The notes under the pieces were generated by a model that worked only from the letters and a program-made list of their open reading frames with translations, was not told the origin of the DNA and did no database searches. DNA of 64,000 nt from Methylohalomonas sp034521715 (GTDB lineage Bacteria; Pseudomonadota; Gammaproteobacteria; Methylohalomonadales; Methylohalomonadaceae), in NCBI GenBank assembly GCA_034521715.1, contig JAXHLY010000001.1, positions 124,001 to 188,000 on the forward strand, written 5' to 3'. The translations under genes were made by a program, and so were the position numbers. This document shows, piece after piece, positions 27,897-38,002 of this stretch (its first letter is position 1; each line of letters opens with the position of its first letter).

Positions 27897-29354
27897 TTAT
27901 TGACCTTCTTTCGAAAGCCGCTGGATCCTGCTGTAAAGTGTAGTACGGTTGATGCCCAGCAGTCTCGCTGCCTTGCTGAGATTGCCATCACTCAGGTGCA
28001 GGGCGGCATCAATATACTGCTGTTCCCACTGCCGCAGGCGCATATCCAGATCGAAATCCCCCCTTAGCAGGTCCTGCTCCATGCTGCCGGCTGCCGCATC
28101 ATCCCCGGTGCCGGCAAAGGCGTCAGCAGGCGACTCCAGCTCGGCCTGCAGTTGTGCGGCGCTGATGGTCGTACCCGGGTACTTGGTAATCAGACGGATA
28201 ACAATGTTGCGCAGCTCACGCACATTACCCGGAAAAACGTAGTCGAGCAGCAGTTTTCCCGCTTCCGGGTCCAGCGTAAACGGCCGCGCCTCGCGCGCAT
28301 AGATATTGCAGAAATGCTTGACCAGATCGATGCAGTCGTGACCACGCTCGCGCAGCGGCGGCACGGTAATCGTCAGTACACTGAGGCGGTGAAACAGATC
28401 CTGGCGGAAACTGCCGGACCGTACCGCCGCCCGCAGATCGCGGTTGGTCGCGGCAATAATACGGGCATTCGCCTGGCGCGGCTGGGTTTCACCGAGGCGG
28501 TAATATTCGCCGTTTTCCAGGACCCGCAGCAGTTTCGACTGCAGGTCCAGCGGCAGTTCGCCGATTTCATCCAGCAACAGGCTGCCCGCGCCCGCCGCCT
28601 CGAAAAAGCCCGTGCGGGCGCTGGCGGCGCCGGTAAACGCGCCCCGGGCGTGACCGAACAGCTGGGCCTCAAGCAATTCCGGCGTGAATGCAGCGCAGTT
28701 GATAGTCAGAAAGGGCTCGCCGCCACGAGCACTTTCAGTGTGCAGCTGACGGGCGACCAGTTCCTTGCCGCTGCCGGACTCGCCTTCAATCAGGATGGAA
28801 AACGATGAGTCGGCAAACTGCGTAATCAGGGATCGCAGCATCTGCATGGCAGTACTGTCGCCCAGCAGAATGTTTTCTTCGGCGGGGGAACGTTCTGCCT
28901 CTGCCTCGGCTTCCAGCAGCATGATCTGGTGCTGCAGCCGCGTCTTGAGCAGATCGATATCACAGGGCTTGGGAATGAAATCAACCGCCCCAAGCGTCAG
29001 GGCGTGCTGAATATTCTCGCGCTCGCTCTGGCCGGACAGTACCAGGATGCGCATCTGCTGATTGAAGGCCAGCAACTCGCTGATGAGTGCGAATCCCTCA
29101 TCAGGAGCGTGAGGAGAAGGCGGCAGGCCAAGATCAACCAGCGCCAGGACCGGCTGCGTCTCGGCCGTCTGCAACAGTGACTTGGTCTTCTTGCGGGTGG
29201 CGGCGGTCTGCACGCAATACATATCGTCCAGCGCCAGGGCCAGGGTTTCGACAATCAGCGGGTCATCATCGACCAGCAGCAGGCCCGGCCTGTCCTGCGA
29301 TACCGCCTCACTTACCGCTTCGCTGCCTGGTTGCATTCTCGGACCGTCTGTCAT
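27897..29354 (-). CDS. Sigma-54-dependent response regulator, PrsR-like
   Basis: 485 residues. The receiver has phosphoacceptor D74 (LALVDLGLPP), S107 and K129. The AAA+ domain has Walker A GESGSGKE near 191 and an intact GAFTGA loop at 238-243 that contacts sigma-54. A Fis-type helix-turn-helix ends the protein (LSKAARLLGINRTTLYSRIQ). The receiver pattern LGLPP..P..DEG recalls PrsR of PEP-CTERM systems. It heads the pilus locus; the sigma-54 promoter at 9446 is a probable target and the kinase at 12678 a probable partner (both inference). Confidence 0.92.
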   Translation of the reverse strand: MTDGPRMQPGSEAVSEAVSQDRPGLLLVDDDPLIVETLALALDDMYCVQTAATRKKTKSLLQTAETQPVLALVDLGLPPSPHAPDEGFALISELLAFNQQMRILVLSGQSERENIQHALTLGAVDFIPKPCDIDLLKTRLQHQIMLLEAEAEAERSPAEENILLGDSTAMQMLRSLITQFADSSFSILIEGESGSGKELVARQLHTESARGGEPFLTINCAAFTPELLEAQLFGHARGAFTGAASARTGFFEAAGAGSLLLDEIGELPLDLQSKLLRVLENGEYYRLGETQPRQANARIIAATNRDLRAAVRSGSFRQDLFHRLSVLTITVPPLRERGHDCIDLVKHFCNIYAREARPFTLDPEAGKLLLDYVFPGNVRELRNIVIRLITKYPGTTISAAQLQAELESPADAFAGTGDDAAAGSMEQDLLRGDFDLDMRLRQWEQQYIDAALHLSDGNLSKAARLLGINRTTLYSRIQRLSKEGQ

Positions 29355-29434
29355 AGGGGAACAGATCTTTCAAAAATACACCCCGGCTGCGGCAGCGGCA
29401 AGAAACCGCCACCACGGACGTCGCTGATATCGCA

Positions 29435-29464
29435 ATAAAAAAAGGGCGCTGAATCAGCACCCTT
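29435..29464 (-). terminator. Rho-independent terminator after metF
   Basis: On the minus strand AAGGGTGCTGA pairs with TCAGCGCCCTT, followed by a T run. It separates metF from the pilus locus starting at 29354. Confidence 0.93.
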
Positions 29465-29500
29465 GATTAAAACCGCAGACTTGGAAATAACCGCCGTTGA

Positions 29501-30419
29501 TTAGCCAGCCTTAACAGCCGCTTTCTTTTCCTGTGACGGCGTTTTACCGCCCGTTTCCGTCCGCTTGTCGAGACCCAGGTTCTTGAAAATACCTTCCGAG
29601 GCCTCAGGCTGGTTCAGCGTATAGATATGCATGCCCGGGGCCCCGCCTTCCAGCAGCGTCTCGGCCAGCTTGGTCGTGACATCGGTACCGAATTCGCGGA
29701 TCGCGACACGATCATCGCCAAAATCTCTTAGCCGCTTCAGAATGAAACGCGGTATCTCGGCACCGCAGGCCTCGGAAAACCGGACCAGCTGCGTGCAGTT
29801 AATAATCGGCATGATGCCCGGCACGATGGGGATATCGATACCCAGCTTTTCACAGTCGTCGATAAAACGGAAATAGGCTTCCGCATTATAGAAGTACTGG
29901 GTGATAGCACCGTTGGCCCCGGCATCGACCTTGCGTTTGAAGTTCTGCAGATCATGCTTGCGTGCTCGGTGCCTGCGGGTGGACTTCCGGATAAGCGGCC
30001 ACTTCGATATGGAAATAATCACCGAATTCCTGGCGGATAAATGCAACCAGCTCGTTGGCATAACGCAACGGACCACTCATGCCGGAAGTACCGGACGGCA
30101 TATCGCCACGCAGCACGACCAGGCTCTTGATGTCCTTTTCCTTGTAGTGTTCCAGTATTTCCCTGATCTGTTCGGTTCCATAACCGATACAGGAAATATG
30201 CGGCACACCTTCAATGCCGGTTTTCTCACGGATATCGAGCACGGTCTCCAGTGTCCGATCACGCGTACTGCCGCCGGCACCAAACGTAACCGAGAAAAAA
30301 TCCGGTTTCAGCTTGGCAAGGCGCTCCTGCGTCGTCTGCAGTTTACCGGCGGCTTCCGGCGTGCGCGGCGGGAAAAACTCGAAGCTGTAGGTCGGCTTGT
30401 ATTTTTTCTGACTCTTCAT
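29501..30419 (-). CDS. metF: Methylenetetrahydrofolate reductase MetF (one frame break)
   Basis: FAD enzyme reducing 5,10-methylene-THF to 5-methyl-THF for methionine synthesis; about 305 residues. Signatures are YSFEFFPPRTPEA, SVTFGAGGSTRD, GDMPSGT and RKVDAGANGAITQYFYN. The frame breaks near 29960 between PEVHPQAPSTQ and HDLQNFKRK, most simply one extra base. It ends the metK-ahcY-metF run, grouping the activated-methyl cycle. A strong terminator follows. Confidence 0.93.
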
Positions 30420-30423
30420 AATT

Positions 30424-30458
30424 CGTATCTCGTTCCTCGTGTAACGTATCTCGCAACA
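30424..30458. repeat. Degenerate heptamer array upstream of metF
   Basis: Five 7-base units in register: CGTATCT, CGTTCCT, CGTGTAA, CGTATCT, CGCAACA. It lies five bases upstream of the metF ATG, within the likely leader. Confidence 0.65.
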
Positions 30459-30501
30459 ATTATTTGAGAGGCCTGCCGGTCACCCGGCAGGCACACTCCC
30501 A

Positions 30502-30522
30502 TTTCACGTTTCACGATTCACG
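30502..30522. repeat. Heptamer array TTTCACG x2, ATTCACG
   Basis: Three 7-base units in register just after the ahcY stop. The same motif class recurs at 53823 and 56150. Confidence 0.65.
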
Positions 30523-30525
30523 AGT

Positions 30526-31951
30526 TTAGTACCGATAGTGCTCCGGCTTGTACGGACCTTCAACCGGCACACCGATATAGTCAGCCTGCTCCTTCGACAG
30601 CTTGGTCAGGTTGGCGTTGATCTTCTTCAGATGCAGTTCGGCAACCTTCTCGTCCAGCTTCTTCGGCAGGGTATAGACCTTATTCTCATACTGGCCGTCG
30701 TTATTCCACAGCTCAATCTGGGCCAGGGTCTGGTTGGTAAAGCTGTTGGACATCACGAAGGACGGATGACCGGTACCACAGCCCAGGTTCACCAGGCGGC
30801 CACGGGCCAGCAGGATGATACGCTTGCCATCATCAAAGATGACATGATCCACCTGCTCCTTGATACTTTCCCACTTGCATTTCTTCTCAAGGGTGGCGAC
30901 ATCAATCTCGTTATCGAAGTGGCCGATGTTGCAGACGATGGCCTGATCCTTCATCTTCTTAATGTGATCGTAGGTAATCACGTTGTAGTTACCGGTGGCG
31001 GTCACGAAGATATCGGCCTTGTCCACGGCCTCGTCCATGGTGACGACATCGAAAGCCTTCCATCGCCGCCTGCAGGGCACAGATCGGATCGATTTCCGTG
31101 ATCCAGACGTTGGCACCCAGGCCGCGCAGCGACTGCGCCGAACCCTTGCCGACGTCACCATAACCGGCGACCACGGCAACCTTGCCGGCGATCATGACGT
31201 CAGTGGCACGCTTGATGCCATCGACCAGCGACTCGCGACAACCGTAGAGGTTGTCGAACTTGGACTTGGTCACCGAATCGTTGACGTTGATGGCCGGAAA
31301 ATCCAGCGTGCCCTCACGCATCATGCGATACAGGCGTGCAACACCGGTGGTGGTTTCCTCGGTCACGCCCTTGATGTTCTTGGCGATCTCGCCGTAGAAA
31401 CCGGGCTTGTCCTTGAGGCGCTTCTTGATGGCGGCGAACAGGTACTTCTCTTCGTCGTTCGAGGGATTCTCGACAAGCGACGGATCCTGCTCGGCCTTGG
31501 CGCCCAGGGTAACCAGCAGCGTGGCGTCACCACCGTCGTCCAGGATCATGTTCGGCGTACCGCCGTCATGCCATTCAAAAATACGGTGAGTGAACTCCCA
31601 GTACTCCTCCATGCTCTCGCCCTTGTAGGCAAAAACCGGGGTACCGCCGGCAGCAATCGCGGCAGCGGCATGATCCTGGGTTGAGTAGATGTTACAGGAG
31701 GCCCAGCGCACATCGGCACCGAGTTCCTTCAGTGTTTCAATCAGCACCGCCGTCTGGATGGTCATGTGCAGGGAGCCTGCAATCTTGGCACCCTTGAGCG
31801 GCTGTTTCTTGGCGTACTCTTCGCGGGTGGAGATCAGGCCGGGCATCTCGGTCTCGGCGATCGCGATTTCCCTGCGGCCATAGTCCGCCAGGTTGATATC
31901 TTTAATATGATAGTCCTTTTCTTTAAGGACTTTGTCTGCGACTGCGTTCAT
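30526..31951 (-). CDS. ahcY: Adenosylhomocysteinase AhcY (one frame break)
   Basis: NAD-dependent hydrolysis of S-adenosylhomocysteine to adenosine and homocysteine. About 474 residues; signatures GSLHMTIQTAVLIETL, SCNIYSTQDHAAAA, NAD-binding VAGYGDVGKGSAQSLRG and the C-terminal KPEHYRY. The frame breaks near 31060 at a T-run (AMEGF then DVVTMDEAV; one T too many). ATG 31951 is preferred because GGAG lies nine bases upstream. An SAH riboswitch precedes it, so SAH should induce it. Confidence 0.95.
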
Positions 31952-31999
31952 CGTTGAATTCTCCATAAACGATTCACGAGCGCCGTTTGAATATTTAGA

Positions 32000-32114
32000 G
32001 TCCGGTCTCCAAGCCTGGCCCAGCTACTAAATCTGCTCTGCTTTCGGGGTGATATTTCGACTTCAGCAAAAGCAGATTTAGTAGCTCGGTTGCAGCGCTC
32101 CTCGGAGCACGGAC
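32000..32114 (-). promoter_or_regulatory. SAH riboswitch upstream of ahcY
   Basis: The minus strand carries CTCCGAGGAGCGCTGCAACC and, further on, GGGCCAGGCTTGGAG, which match the conserved core of the S-adenosylhomocysteine riboswitch. P1 is CTCCGAG/CTTGGAG, extended by GTCCG/CGGAC. P2 is very long: a perfect 16-bp stem (AGCTACTAAATCTGCT and its complement) with a further internal loop. It ends about 50 bases before the ahcY ATG, as expected for an SAH-induced switch. Confidence 0.93.
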
Positions 32115-32142
32115 TGTATTTCTTTAAGCTATACCTCTTTCC

Positions 32143-32196
32143 GTAGGAGCCCGGTTTACCGGGCGAATGTATTCGCGCAGCAAGCTGCGCTCCTAC
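32143..32196. repeat. Paired REP hairpins (GTAGGAG family), copy 3
   Basis: Bounded by GTAGGAG and CTCCTAC, with CCCGGTTTACCGGG and GCGCAGCAAGCTGCGC hairpins. It sits between the metK stop and the SAH riboswitch and may end the metK transcript so that ahcY answers to its own switch. Confidence 0.9.
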
Positions 32197-32208
32197 AGCA
32201 TGATAATC

Positions 32209-33384
32209 TTAAGCGTTGGCAGCGGCCTTGCCACCGACAGCATCACGCAGGGCATCCGCACGATCGGTCTGTTCCCAGGTGAATTCGTCACGGCCGAAAT
32301 GACCGTAAGCGGCCGTCGTACGATAACCCGGCTTCAGCAGGTCCAGCATCTTGATGATGCCATACGGACGCAGGTCGAAAACCTCGCGGATCGCGCCTTC
32401 CAGCTGCCTGTCATCGACCTTGCCGGTACCGAAGGTATCGACGTGAATCGAGGTCGGTTCGGCCACGCCAATGGCGTACGACAGCTGTAGTTCGCACTTG
32501 TCGGCCAGGCCGGCGGCGACCACGTTCTTGGCGACGTAGCGTGCGGCATAGGCGGCGGAACGGTCAACCTTGGACGGGTCCTTGCCGGAGAAGGCACCAC
32601 CGCCATGACGGGCCATGCCACCATAAGTATCGACAATGATCTTGCGGCCGGTCAGGCCACAGTCGCCCAGCGGGCCACCGACAACGAAACGGCCGGTCGG
32701 ATTGATGTGATATTCGGTGTCCTTGCTCAGCCACTCGGTCGGCAGCACCGGCTTGATGATCTGTTCCATGACGGTGTCGTGAATTGTCTTGTCATCGACC
32801 TCGTCGCTGTGCTGGGTCGACAGCACGACCGCAGTAATACCGGACGGCTTGCCGTCTTCATAACGCACGGAAACCTGGCTCTTGGCGTCGGGGCGCAGCC
32901 AGTCAACACCGTTGTTGCGGACTTCGGTCTGCTTGCGAACGAGCTGATGGGCGAGGTCGATCGGCATCGGCATCAGGTGATCGGTTTCCTGGCAGGCATA
33001 GCCGAACATGATGCCCTGGTCACCGGCACCCATCTTCTCGGGATCTTCACGATCAACGCCCTGGTTGATGTCGGCGGACTGCTTGCCAAGCGCATTGAGC
33101 ACGGCGCAGGTATCGGCATCGAAGCCCATATCCGAGCTGGTATAGCCGATGTCGCGGACAACGCCGCGGATCAGGTCCTCGGTTTCGATATACACGCCGG
33201 GCTGGGCCTTGATCTCGCCGGCAACCATAACCATGCCGGTCTTGTTCAGGGTCTCGCAGGCGACGCGGGCATTGGGATCCTGCTCCAGGTATGCGTCCAG
33301 AATGGCATCGGAAATCTGGTCACTCATTTTATCCGGGTGACCTTCACCAACGGATTCTGAGGTAAATACGTAACTATCAGCCAT
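32209..33384 (-). CDS. metK: S-adenosylmethionine synthetase MetK
   Basis: Makes SAM from methionine and ATP in the cytoplasm. Intact, 391 residues. Starts ADSYVFTSESVGEGHPDKM, with the ATP-binding GAGDQGIMFGYA hexapeptide region, the P-loop-like GGGAFSGKDPSKVDRSAAY and a C-terminal EFTWEQTD. First gene of the activated-methyl-cycle run. No SAM riboswitch was recognised in the 168-base spacer upstream, which is shared with a divergent thioredoxin-fold gene. Confidence 0.97.
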   Translation of the reverse strand: MADSYVFTSESVGEGHPDKMSDQISDAILDAYLEQDPNARVACETLNKTGMVMVAGEIKAQPGVYIETEDLIRGVVRDIGYTSSDMGFDADTCAVLNALGKQSADINQGVDREDPEKMGAGDQGIMFGYACQETDHLMPMPIDLAHQLVRKQTEVRNNGVDWLRPDAKSQVSVRYEDGKPSGITAVVLSTQHSDEVDDKTIHDTVMEQIIKPVLPTEWLSKDTEYHINPTGRFVVGGPLGDCGLTGRKIIVDTYGGMARHGGGAFSGKDPSKVDRSAAYAARYVAKNVVAAGLADKCELQLSYAIGVAEPTSIHVDTFGTGKVDDRQLEGAIREVFDLRPYGIIKMLDLLKPGYRTTAAYGHFGRDEFTWEQTDRADALRDAVGGKAAANA

Positions 33385-33552
33385 GAATCTGTTTCCATAT
33401 TTGAATTAATTTGAGCCGCAGCACTATACCGTATTTGCGCGATAATTTCATTTCAGTACTATGTAAATTGTACTGATTTTCTAAGTAACTGATTGATTAT
33501 TAATGTTAATAGATTACATAGGGCCCTATTAAAGTTCATTCCTGGAGGTAAC

Positions 33553-34110
33553 ATGGCACTCACCGAGACCCCCATCTGTGATTTCGGCACGCCCGCACCC
33601 GCTTTCGAGCTGGAAGGCGTTGATGGAAATAAGTGGACACTTACTGACTGTGCCGGAGCAGCGCGGCACACTGGTGATGTTCATCTGCAATCACTGCCCT
33701 TACGTCAAGGCCGCCATTGACCGACTGGTCAGGGATACCCGCGAGCTGCTCGACTACGGCGTTAGCTCGGTCGCTATCATGCCCAATGATACCGTGAATT
33801 ACCCCGAAGACAGTTTCGAGAACATGCAGAAGTTTGCGCGAGATCATGATTTTCATTTCCCGTACCTGATCGATCGCACCCAGGAAGTCGCAAAAGCTTA
33901 CGGCGCCGTCTGCACGCCGGACTTTTTCGGCTACAACGCCGATCTCCACCTGCAGTACCGCGGCCGGCTCGATGCCGGGAAAACCGAGCCGCCACCGGCC
34001 GGCGCACGCCGCGATCTGTTCGAAGCCATGAAGCAGGTCGCCGAGACCGGGCAACGGACCCGGAAGAACAGATCCCGAGCATGGGCTGTTCGATTAAATG
34101 GAAAAAATAG
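33553..34110 (+). CDS. Thioredoxin-fold (AhpC/TSA-type) protein (two frame breaks)
   Basis: About 185 residues. It starts MALTETPICDFGTPAPAFEL, with a good GGAGG upstream. After a break near 33655 it continues RGTLVMFICNHCPYVKAAID, with a CxxC active site (CNHC), typical of the thioredoxin-like AhpC/TSA proteins that end PSMGCSIKWK. That ending appears only after a second break near 34052 (GPEEQIPSMGCSIKWKK, stop 34110). A cytoplasmic thiol oxidoreductase is likely; the partner is unknown. Confidence 0.83.
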
Positions 34111-34131
34111 TCCGCGAATGAACGCGCATCC
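34111..34131. repeat. Single arm of the TCCGCGAATGAACGC repeat
   Basis: TCCGCGAATGAACGCGCATCC directly follows the stop of the thioredoxin-fold gene. It is one arm of the repeat that occurs as inverted pairs at 39262, 42133 and 44081. No second arm was seen nearby. Confidence 0.7.
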
Positions 34132-34593
34132 AAGAATAGCGCAAGGCGCACTTTGTCCCTTCCCCCTCTGGGAGAAGGAAGGATGAGGGCTCAAGAAACG
34201 CAAATAAAATTCGGGAGAAGCCTGCTGATGTCATTTCGACCAGCGGGAGAAATCTTTAAACCAACCCCTTGATTCATCATTACAGGCGCCGGCAAGTCAG
34301 CGTTGATTTGGAACATCCGGGCTGCCCACGCCGGGCACCTCGGGTTGCCCCAGCTCAGGATCAACACTCGTTTCGTCGTTCATTTCTTGCCCACGCCCCC
34401 CGCCTGAGCGAGAATATACGGCTTTTATAAAGGCAGGGGCCGTCTCCACACCTCTCCTCCACTGTCCGCCCGGGAGCCGCCGGCAGCGACTGTCTGGAAG
34501 GTCAGCCACACAAGCCGCGCCCGCAGCAGTGCGAAGGCTTTGCCCCCTGTGATGAACAACAACCTTATGAGTAACACAGGCCAGGAGCCAACT
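34132..34593. other. Gene-free spacer with a MITE fragment
   Basis: About 460 bases before tkt. Near 34205-34258 is a fragment of the TTAA MITE (TGTCATTTCGACCAGCGGGAGAAATC). A 28-codon minus-strand frame (34297-34383) was not accepted. The region immediately upstream of tkt has no clear promoter by eye. Confidence 0.5.
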
Positions 34594-36595
34594 ATGCCCT
34601 CAAGGCGCGAACTCGCCAACGCCATCCGCGCGCTCAGCATGGACGCCGTGCAGAAGGCCAATTCCGGTCATCCGGGCGCGCCCATGGGCATGGCCGATAT
34701 CGCCGAGGTCCTGTGGAACGATTTCCTGCGCCACAACCCGGCAAACCCGCACTGGATGGATCGTGATCGGTTTGTCATGTCGAACGGTCACGGCTCGATG
34801 CTGCTGTATTCGTTATTGCATCTGACGGGCTATAACCTGCCACTGGAGGAAATCAAGAATTTCCGCCAGCTGCATTCAAAAACGCCGGGGCATCCGGAAT
34901 ACGGCTACACACCCGGCATCGAGACCACCACCGGTCCGCTCGGCCAGGGACTCGGCAATGCCGTCGGCATGGCCATAGCCGAACGCACGCTCGCGGCCCA
35001 TTTCAACCGCGGCGATCATCGACATTATCAATCACTACACTTATGTCAGTGTCGGCGACGGCTGCCTGATGGAAGGCATCTCGCATGAAGTCTGTTCACT
35101 GGCCGGGACACTTGGCCTCGGCAAGCTGATCGCAATCTACGACAGCAACAGCATTTCCATTGACGGTGATGTACAGGGCTGGTTTACGGACGATACTGCC
35201 AAGCGTTTCGAGGCCTATGGCTGGCACGTCATCCACGAGATCGACGGTCATGATGCCGACGCGATCAAGACGGCCCTCGAACAGGCGCGCGCCGAGACCA
35301 ACAGGCCGTCACTTGTCATCTGCCGCACCATCATCGGCTACGGCGCACCGAACAAGCAGGGCAAGGAGTCGAGTCACGGTGCCGCGCTGGGTGATGACGA
35401 GGTACAGCTGGCACGCGAACAGCTCGGCTGGAAGCACCCGCCGTTCGAAATACCACAGGAATACTATGCGGCCTGGGACGCGACCAGCAAAGGTGTCGCG
35501 CTCGAATCCGAATGGACGGTGAAATACAACAACTGGAAAAAGGCCTGGCCGGATCTGGCCGTCGAATTCGAGCGCCGCATGCGCGGCGAACTCCCCGACA
35601 GCTGGGCAGAAACCACCGCCACTTACCAGCAGACCTGTGCCGACAAAGCCGAAAGCGTCGCCTCACGCAAGGCATCGCAGAACACACTCGACGCTTATGG
35701 CCCGATACTGCCGGAACTGATCGGGGGTTCCGCGGACCTCGCCGGCTCCAATAACACCATCTGGTCGGGTTCAAAAACCAACAGTGCCGACAGCCCGGCT
35801 GGCAACTACCTTTATTACGGCGTACGCGAATTCGGCATGACCGCCATCAATAATGGTATTGCCCTGCATGGCGGCTTCATTCCCTATGGCGGTACGTTCC
35901 TGATCTTTTCCGACTATGCCCGCAATGCCATTCGCATGTCGGCATTGATGCAACAGCGCAATATTTATGTGCTGACACATGACTCGATCGGGCTGGGCGA
36001 GGACGGCCCCACTCACCAGGCGGTGGAACAGGCGGCATCACTGAGACTGATCCCGAATCTGTCGGTCTGGCGGCCCTGCGATACGGTCGAGACCGCCGTC
36101 GCCTGGCAGCATGCCATCGCCCGCCGCGAGGGGCCGACGGCCCTGCTGCTGTCGCGTCAGAACCTGGAGCATCAGTCGCGCAGCGCCGAACAGATTGCCG
36201 ACATCTCGCGCGGCGGTTACGTGCTGGTTGACAGCAGCCGTGAACCGGAACTCATATTGATAGCTACAGGGTCGGAAGTGGAATTGGCCGTTAATGTTGC
36301 CAGCCGTCTCAACAGCCAGGGGCACAGCATCCGCGTGGTTTCCATGCCCTGTACCGATTTATTTGATACTCGGGATGCGGACTACCGCGAATCGGTGCTG
36401 CCATCAACCTGCAGCAGACGCATAGCCATTGAAGCCGGCGTCAAGGACTGCTGGTATAAATATGTCGGCCTGAAGGGCAAAGTGCTCGGCATGACAACCT
36501 ATGGCGAGTCGGCTCCTGCGAAGGATGTATTTGAACACTTCGGCTTTACCGAAGCACGGCTCATGGAACTCATCGACAGCTTCACCGCAAATTAA
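34594..36595 (+). CDS. tkt: Transketolase (one frame break)
   Basis: Thiamine-diphosphate enzyme of the Calvin and pentose-phosphate pathways; about 667 residues. ATG 34594 (MPSRRELANAIRALSMDAVQ) matches the E. coli start and has CAGGAG upstream. Conserved blocks: NSGHPGAPMGMADIAEVLW, SNGHGSMLLYSLLHL, ThDP motif GDGCLMEGISHEV, and HDSIGLGEDGPTHQ. The frame breaks near 35020 between AHFNRGDH and DIINHYTY. It heads tkt-gap-pgk-pyk-fba, all in one direction. Confidence 0.96.
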
Positions 36596-36603
36596 AAGAT
36601 ACT

Positions 36604-36669
36604 GTAGGAGCGCAGCTTCGCTGCGCGAAGATGTCAGAGGAATTCCGCCCGGCAAAGCCGGGCTCCTGC
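36604..36669. repeat. Paired REP hairpins, copy 4 (reversed order)
   Basis: GTAGGAGCGCAGCTTCGCTG comes first and the CCCGGCAAAGCCGGGCTCCTGC hairpin second, so the two halves are in the opposite order to copies 1-3. It fills most of the tkt-gap spacer. Confidence 0.85.
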
Positions 36670-36731
36670 GAAGGATCAGGGAAACAGCAACATTTCGTAA
36701 AGAGAACAACAAGATGAAGAGGAACCAGGGT

Positions 36732-37745
36732 ATGCCCATCAAGGTTGCAATCAACGGCTACGGCCGTATCGGCAGGAACACATTGCGGGCGCTGTACGAG
36801 GCCAGGCGCACCGACGAGATCGCCGTCGTCGCCATCAACGACCTGGGCGATGCCGTGACCAATGCCCACCTGACTCGCTACGACAGCGCCCACGGCAGAT
36901 TCCCCGGCGAGGTCGCTGTCGACGGCGATACCATGATCGTCAACGGCGATCGCATCCGCGTGCTGTCCGAACGCGACCCCGCCAAACTGCCCTGGGGCGA
37001 GATGGGGGTCGACCTGGTGATGGAATGTACCGGACTATTCACCAGCAAGGCGAAGGCCGGCGCCCATCTCGAGGCCGGGGCAAAGAAAGTGATCATCTCG
37101 GCCCCGGGCGACAAGGACGTCGATGCGACCATCGTCTACGGCGTTAATCACGATGTCTTAAAGGCCGAACACACGGTGATCTCGAACGCCTCGTGCACCA
37201 CCAACTGCCTGGCGCCGCTGGTCAAGCCGCTGCATGAAAAGATCGGCGTTGAGCGCGGCATCATGACGACCATACATGCCTACACCAATGATCAGGTACT
37301 GACCGATGTGTTCCACAAGGATCTGCGCCGGGCGCGCAGCGCCACCATGTCGATGATACCGACCAAGACCGGCGCCGCCGCCTCCGTCGGTCTGGTATTG
37401 CCGCAACTGAACGGCAAGCTGGACGGATATGCCGTGCGTGTACCGACCATTAATGTTTCGATGGTGGATCTGTCCTTCCAGGCGGCGCGCGAAACCAGTG
37501 TCGAAGAGATCGACGCCATTCTCCGTGAGGCTGCCGAAGGCGAGCTGAAGAACATCCTGGAAATCAACGACGAACCTCTGGTGTCGATCGATTTCAATCA
37601 CACCACGGCCTCATCCACCTATGACAGTTCGCTGACGAAAGTCATCAACGGCACGCTGGTCAAGGTCGTGGCCTGGTATGACAATGAATGGGGCTTCTCC
37701 AACCGCATGCTGGATGCAACAAAGGCCCTGATGCAGGCGAAATAG
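36732..37745 (+). CDS. gap: Glyceraldehyde-3-phosphate dehydrogenase, type I
   Basis: 337 residues, intact. NAD(P)-binding VAINGYGRIGRNTLRALYEA, catalytic Cys in SNASCTTNCLAP, His in the TTIHAYTNDQ segment, and WYDNEWGFSNRM at the C-terminus. ATG 36732 is chosen because homologues start MPIKVAINGYGR; ATG 36714 is in frame upstream. Position between tkt and pgk fits a Calvin/glycolysis role (CbbG/Gap). Confidence 0.96.
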   Translation: MPIKVAINGYGRIGRNTLRALYEARRTDEIAVVAINDLGDAVTNAHLTRYDSAHGRFPGEVAVDGDTMIVNGDRIRVLSERDPAKLPWGEMGVDLVMECTGLFTSKAKAGAHLEAGAKKVIISAPGDKDVDATIVYGVNHDVLKAEHTVISNASCTTNCLAPLVKPLHEKIGVERGIMTTIHAYTNDQVLTDVFHKDLRRARSATMSMIPTKTGAAASVGLVLPQLNGKLDGYAVRVPTINVSMVDLSFQAARETSVEEIDAILREAAEGELKNILEINDEPLVSIDFNHTTASSTYDSSLTKVINGTLVKVVAWYDNEWGFSNRMLDATKALMQAK

Positions 37746-37764
37746 ATTAATTCGGCATATTTAT

Positions 37765-37956
37765 TTAAGGAAGCTATGAATAATCCCCGCATGTCATTTC
37801 GACCAACGGGAGAAATCCTTGTCTCGACCGAAGGGAGAGATCTTTCAGAAGGTCCCTCGCTACGCCGGGACGCCTGCGAAGGTCTCGTTATACTCGGGAC
37901 GCCTTCGGCGATTTCTCGCTGCGCTCGAAATGACAAATTATTCAGAGTTTCCTTAA
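37765..37956. repeat. TTAA MITE, full 192-bp copy between gap and pgk
   Basis: Both ends are TTAA followed by inverted repeats: left TTAAGGAAGCTATGAATAAT, right (complement) TTAAGGAAACTCTGAATAAT. Inside are TGTCATTTCGACCAACGGG arms and GCTCGAAATGACA. No coding capacity. TTAA is probably the target-site duplication. Confidence 0.93.
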
Positions 37957-38002
37957 ATCATACACAATTCACGGCCGCATGTTTTAATAGCAGGTTATCG
38001 AC

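Noticed and set aside
33385..33552. Possible SAM riboswitch upstream of metK
   Set aside because: No conserved core of any SAM riboswitch class was recognised; the AT-rich spacer probably just holds the two divergent promoters.
34297..34383. 28-codon minus-strand frame upstream of tkt
   Set aside because: Weak ribosome site, no homology recognised, Pro/Gly-rich composition; not enough to call a gene.
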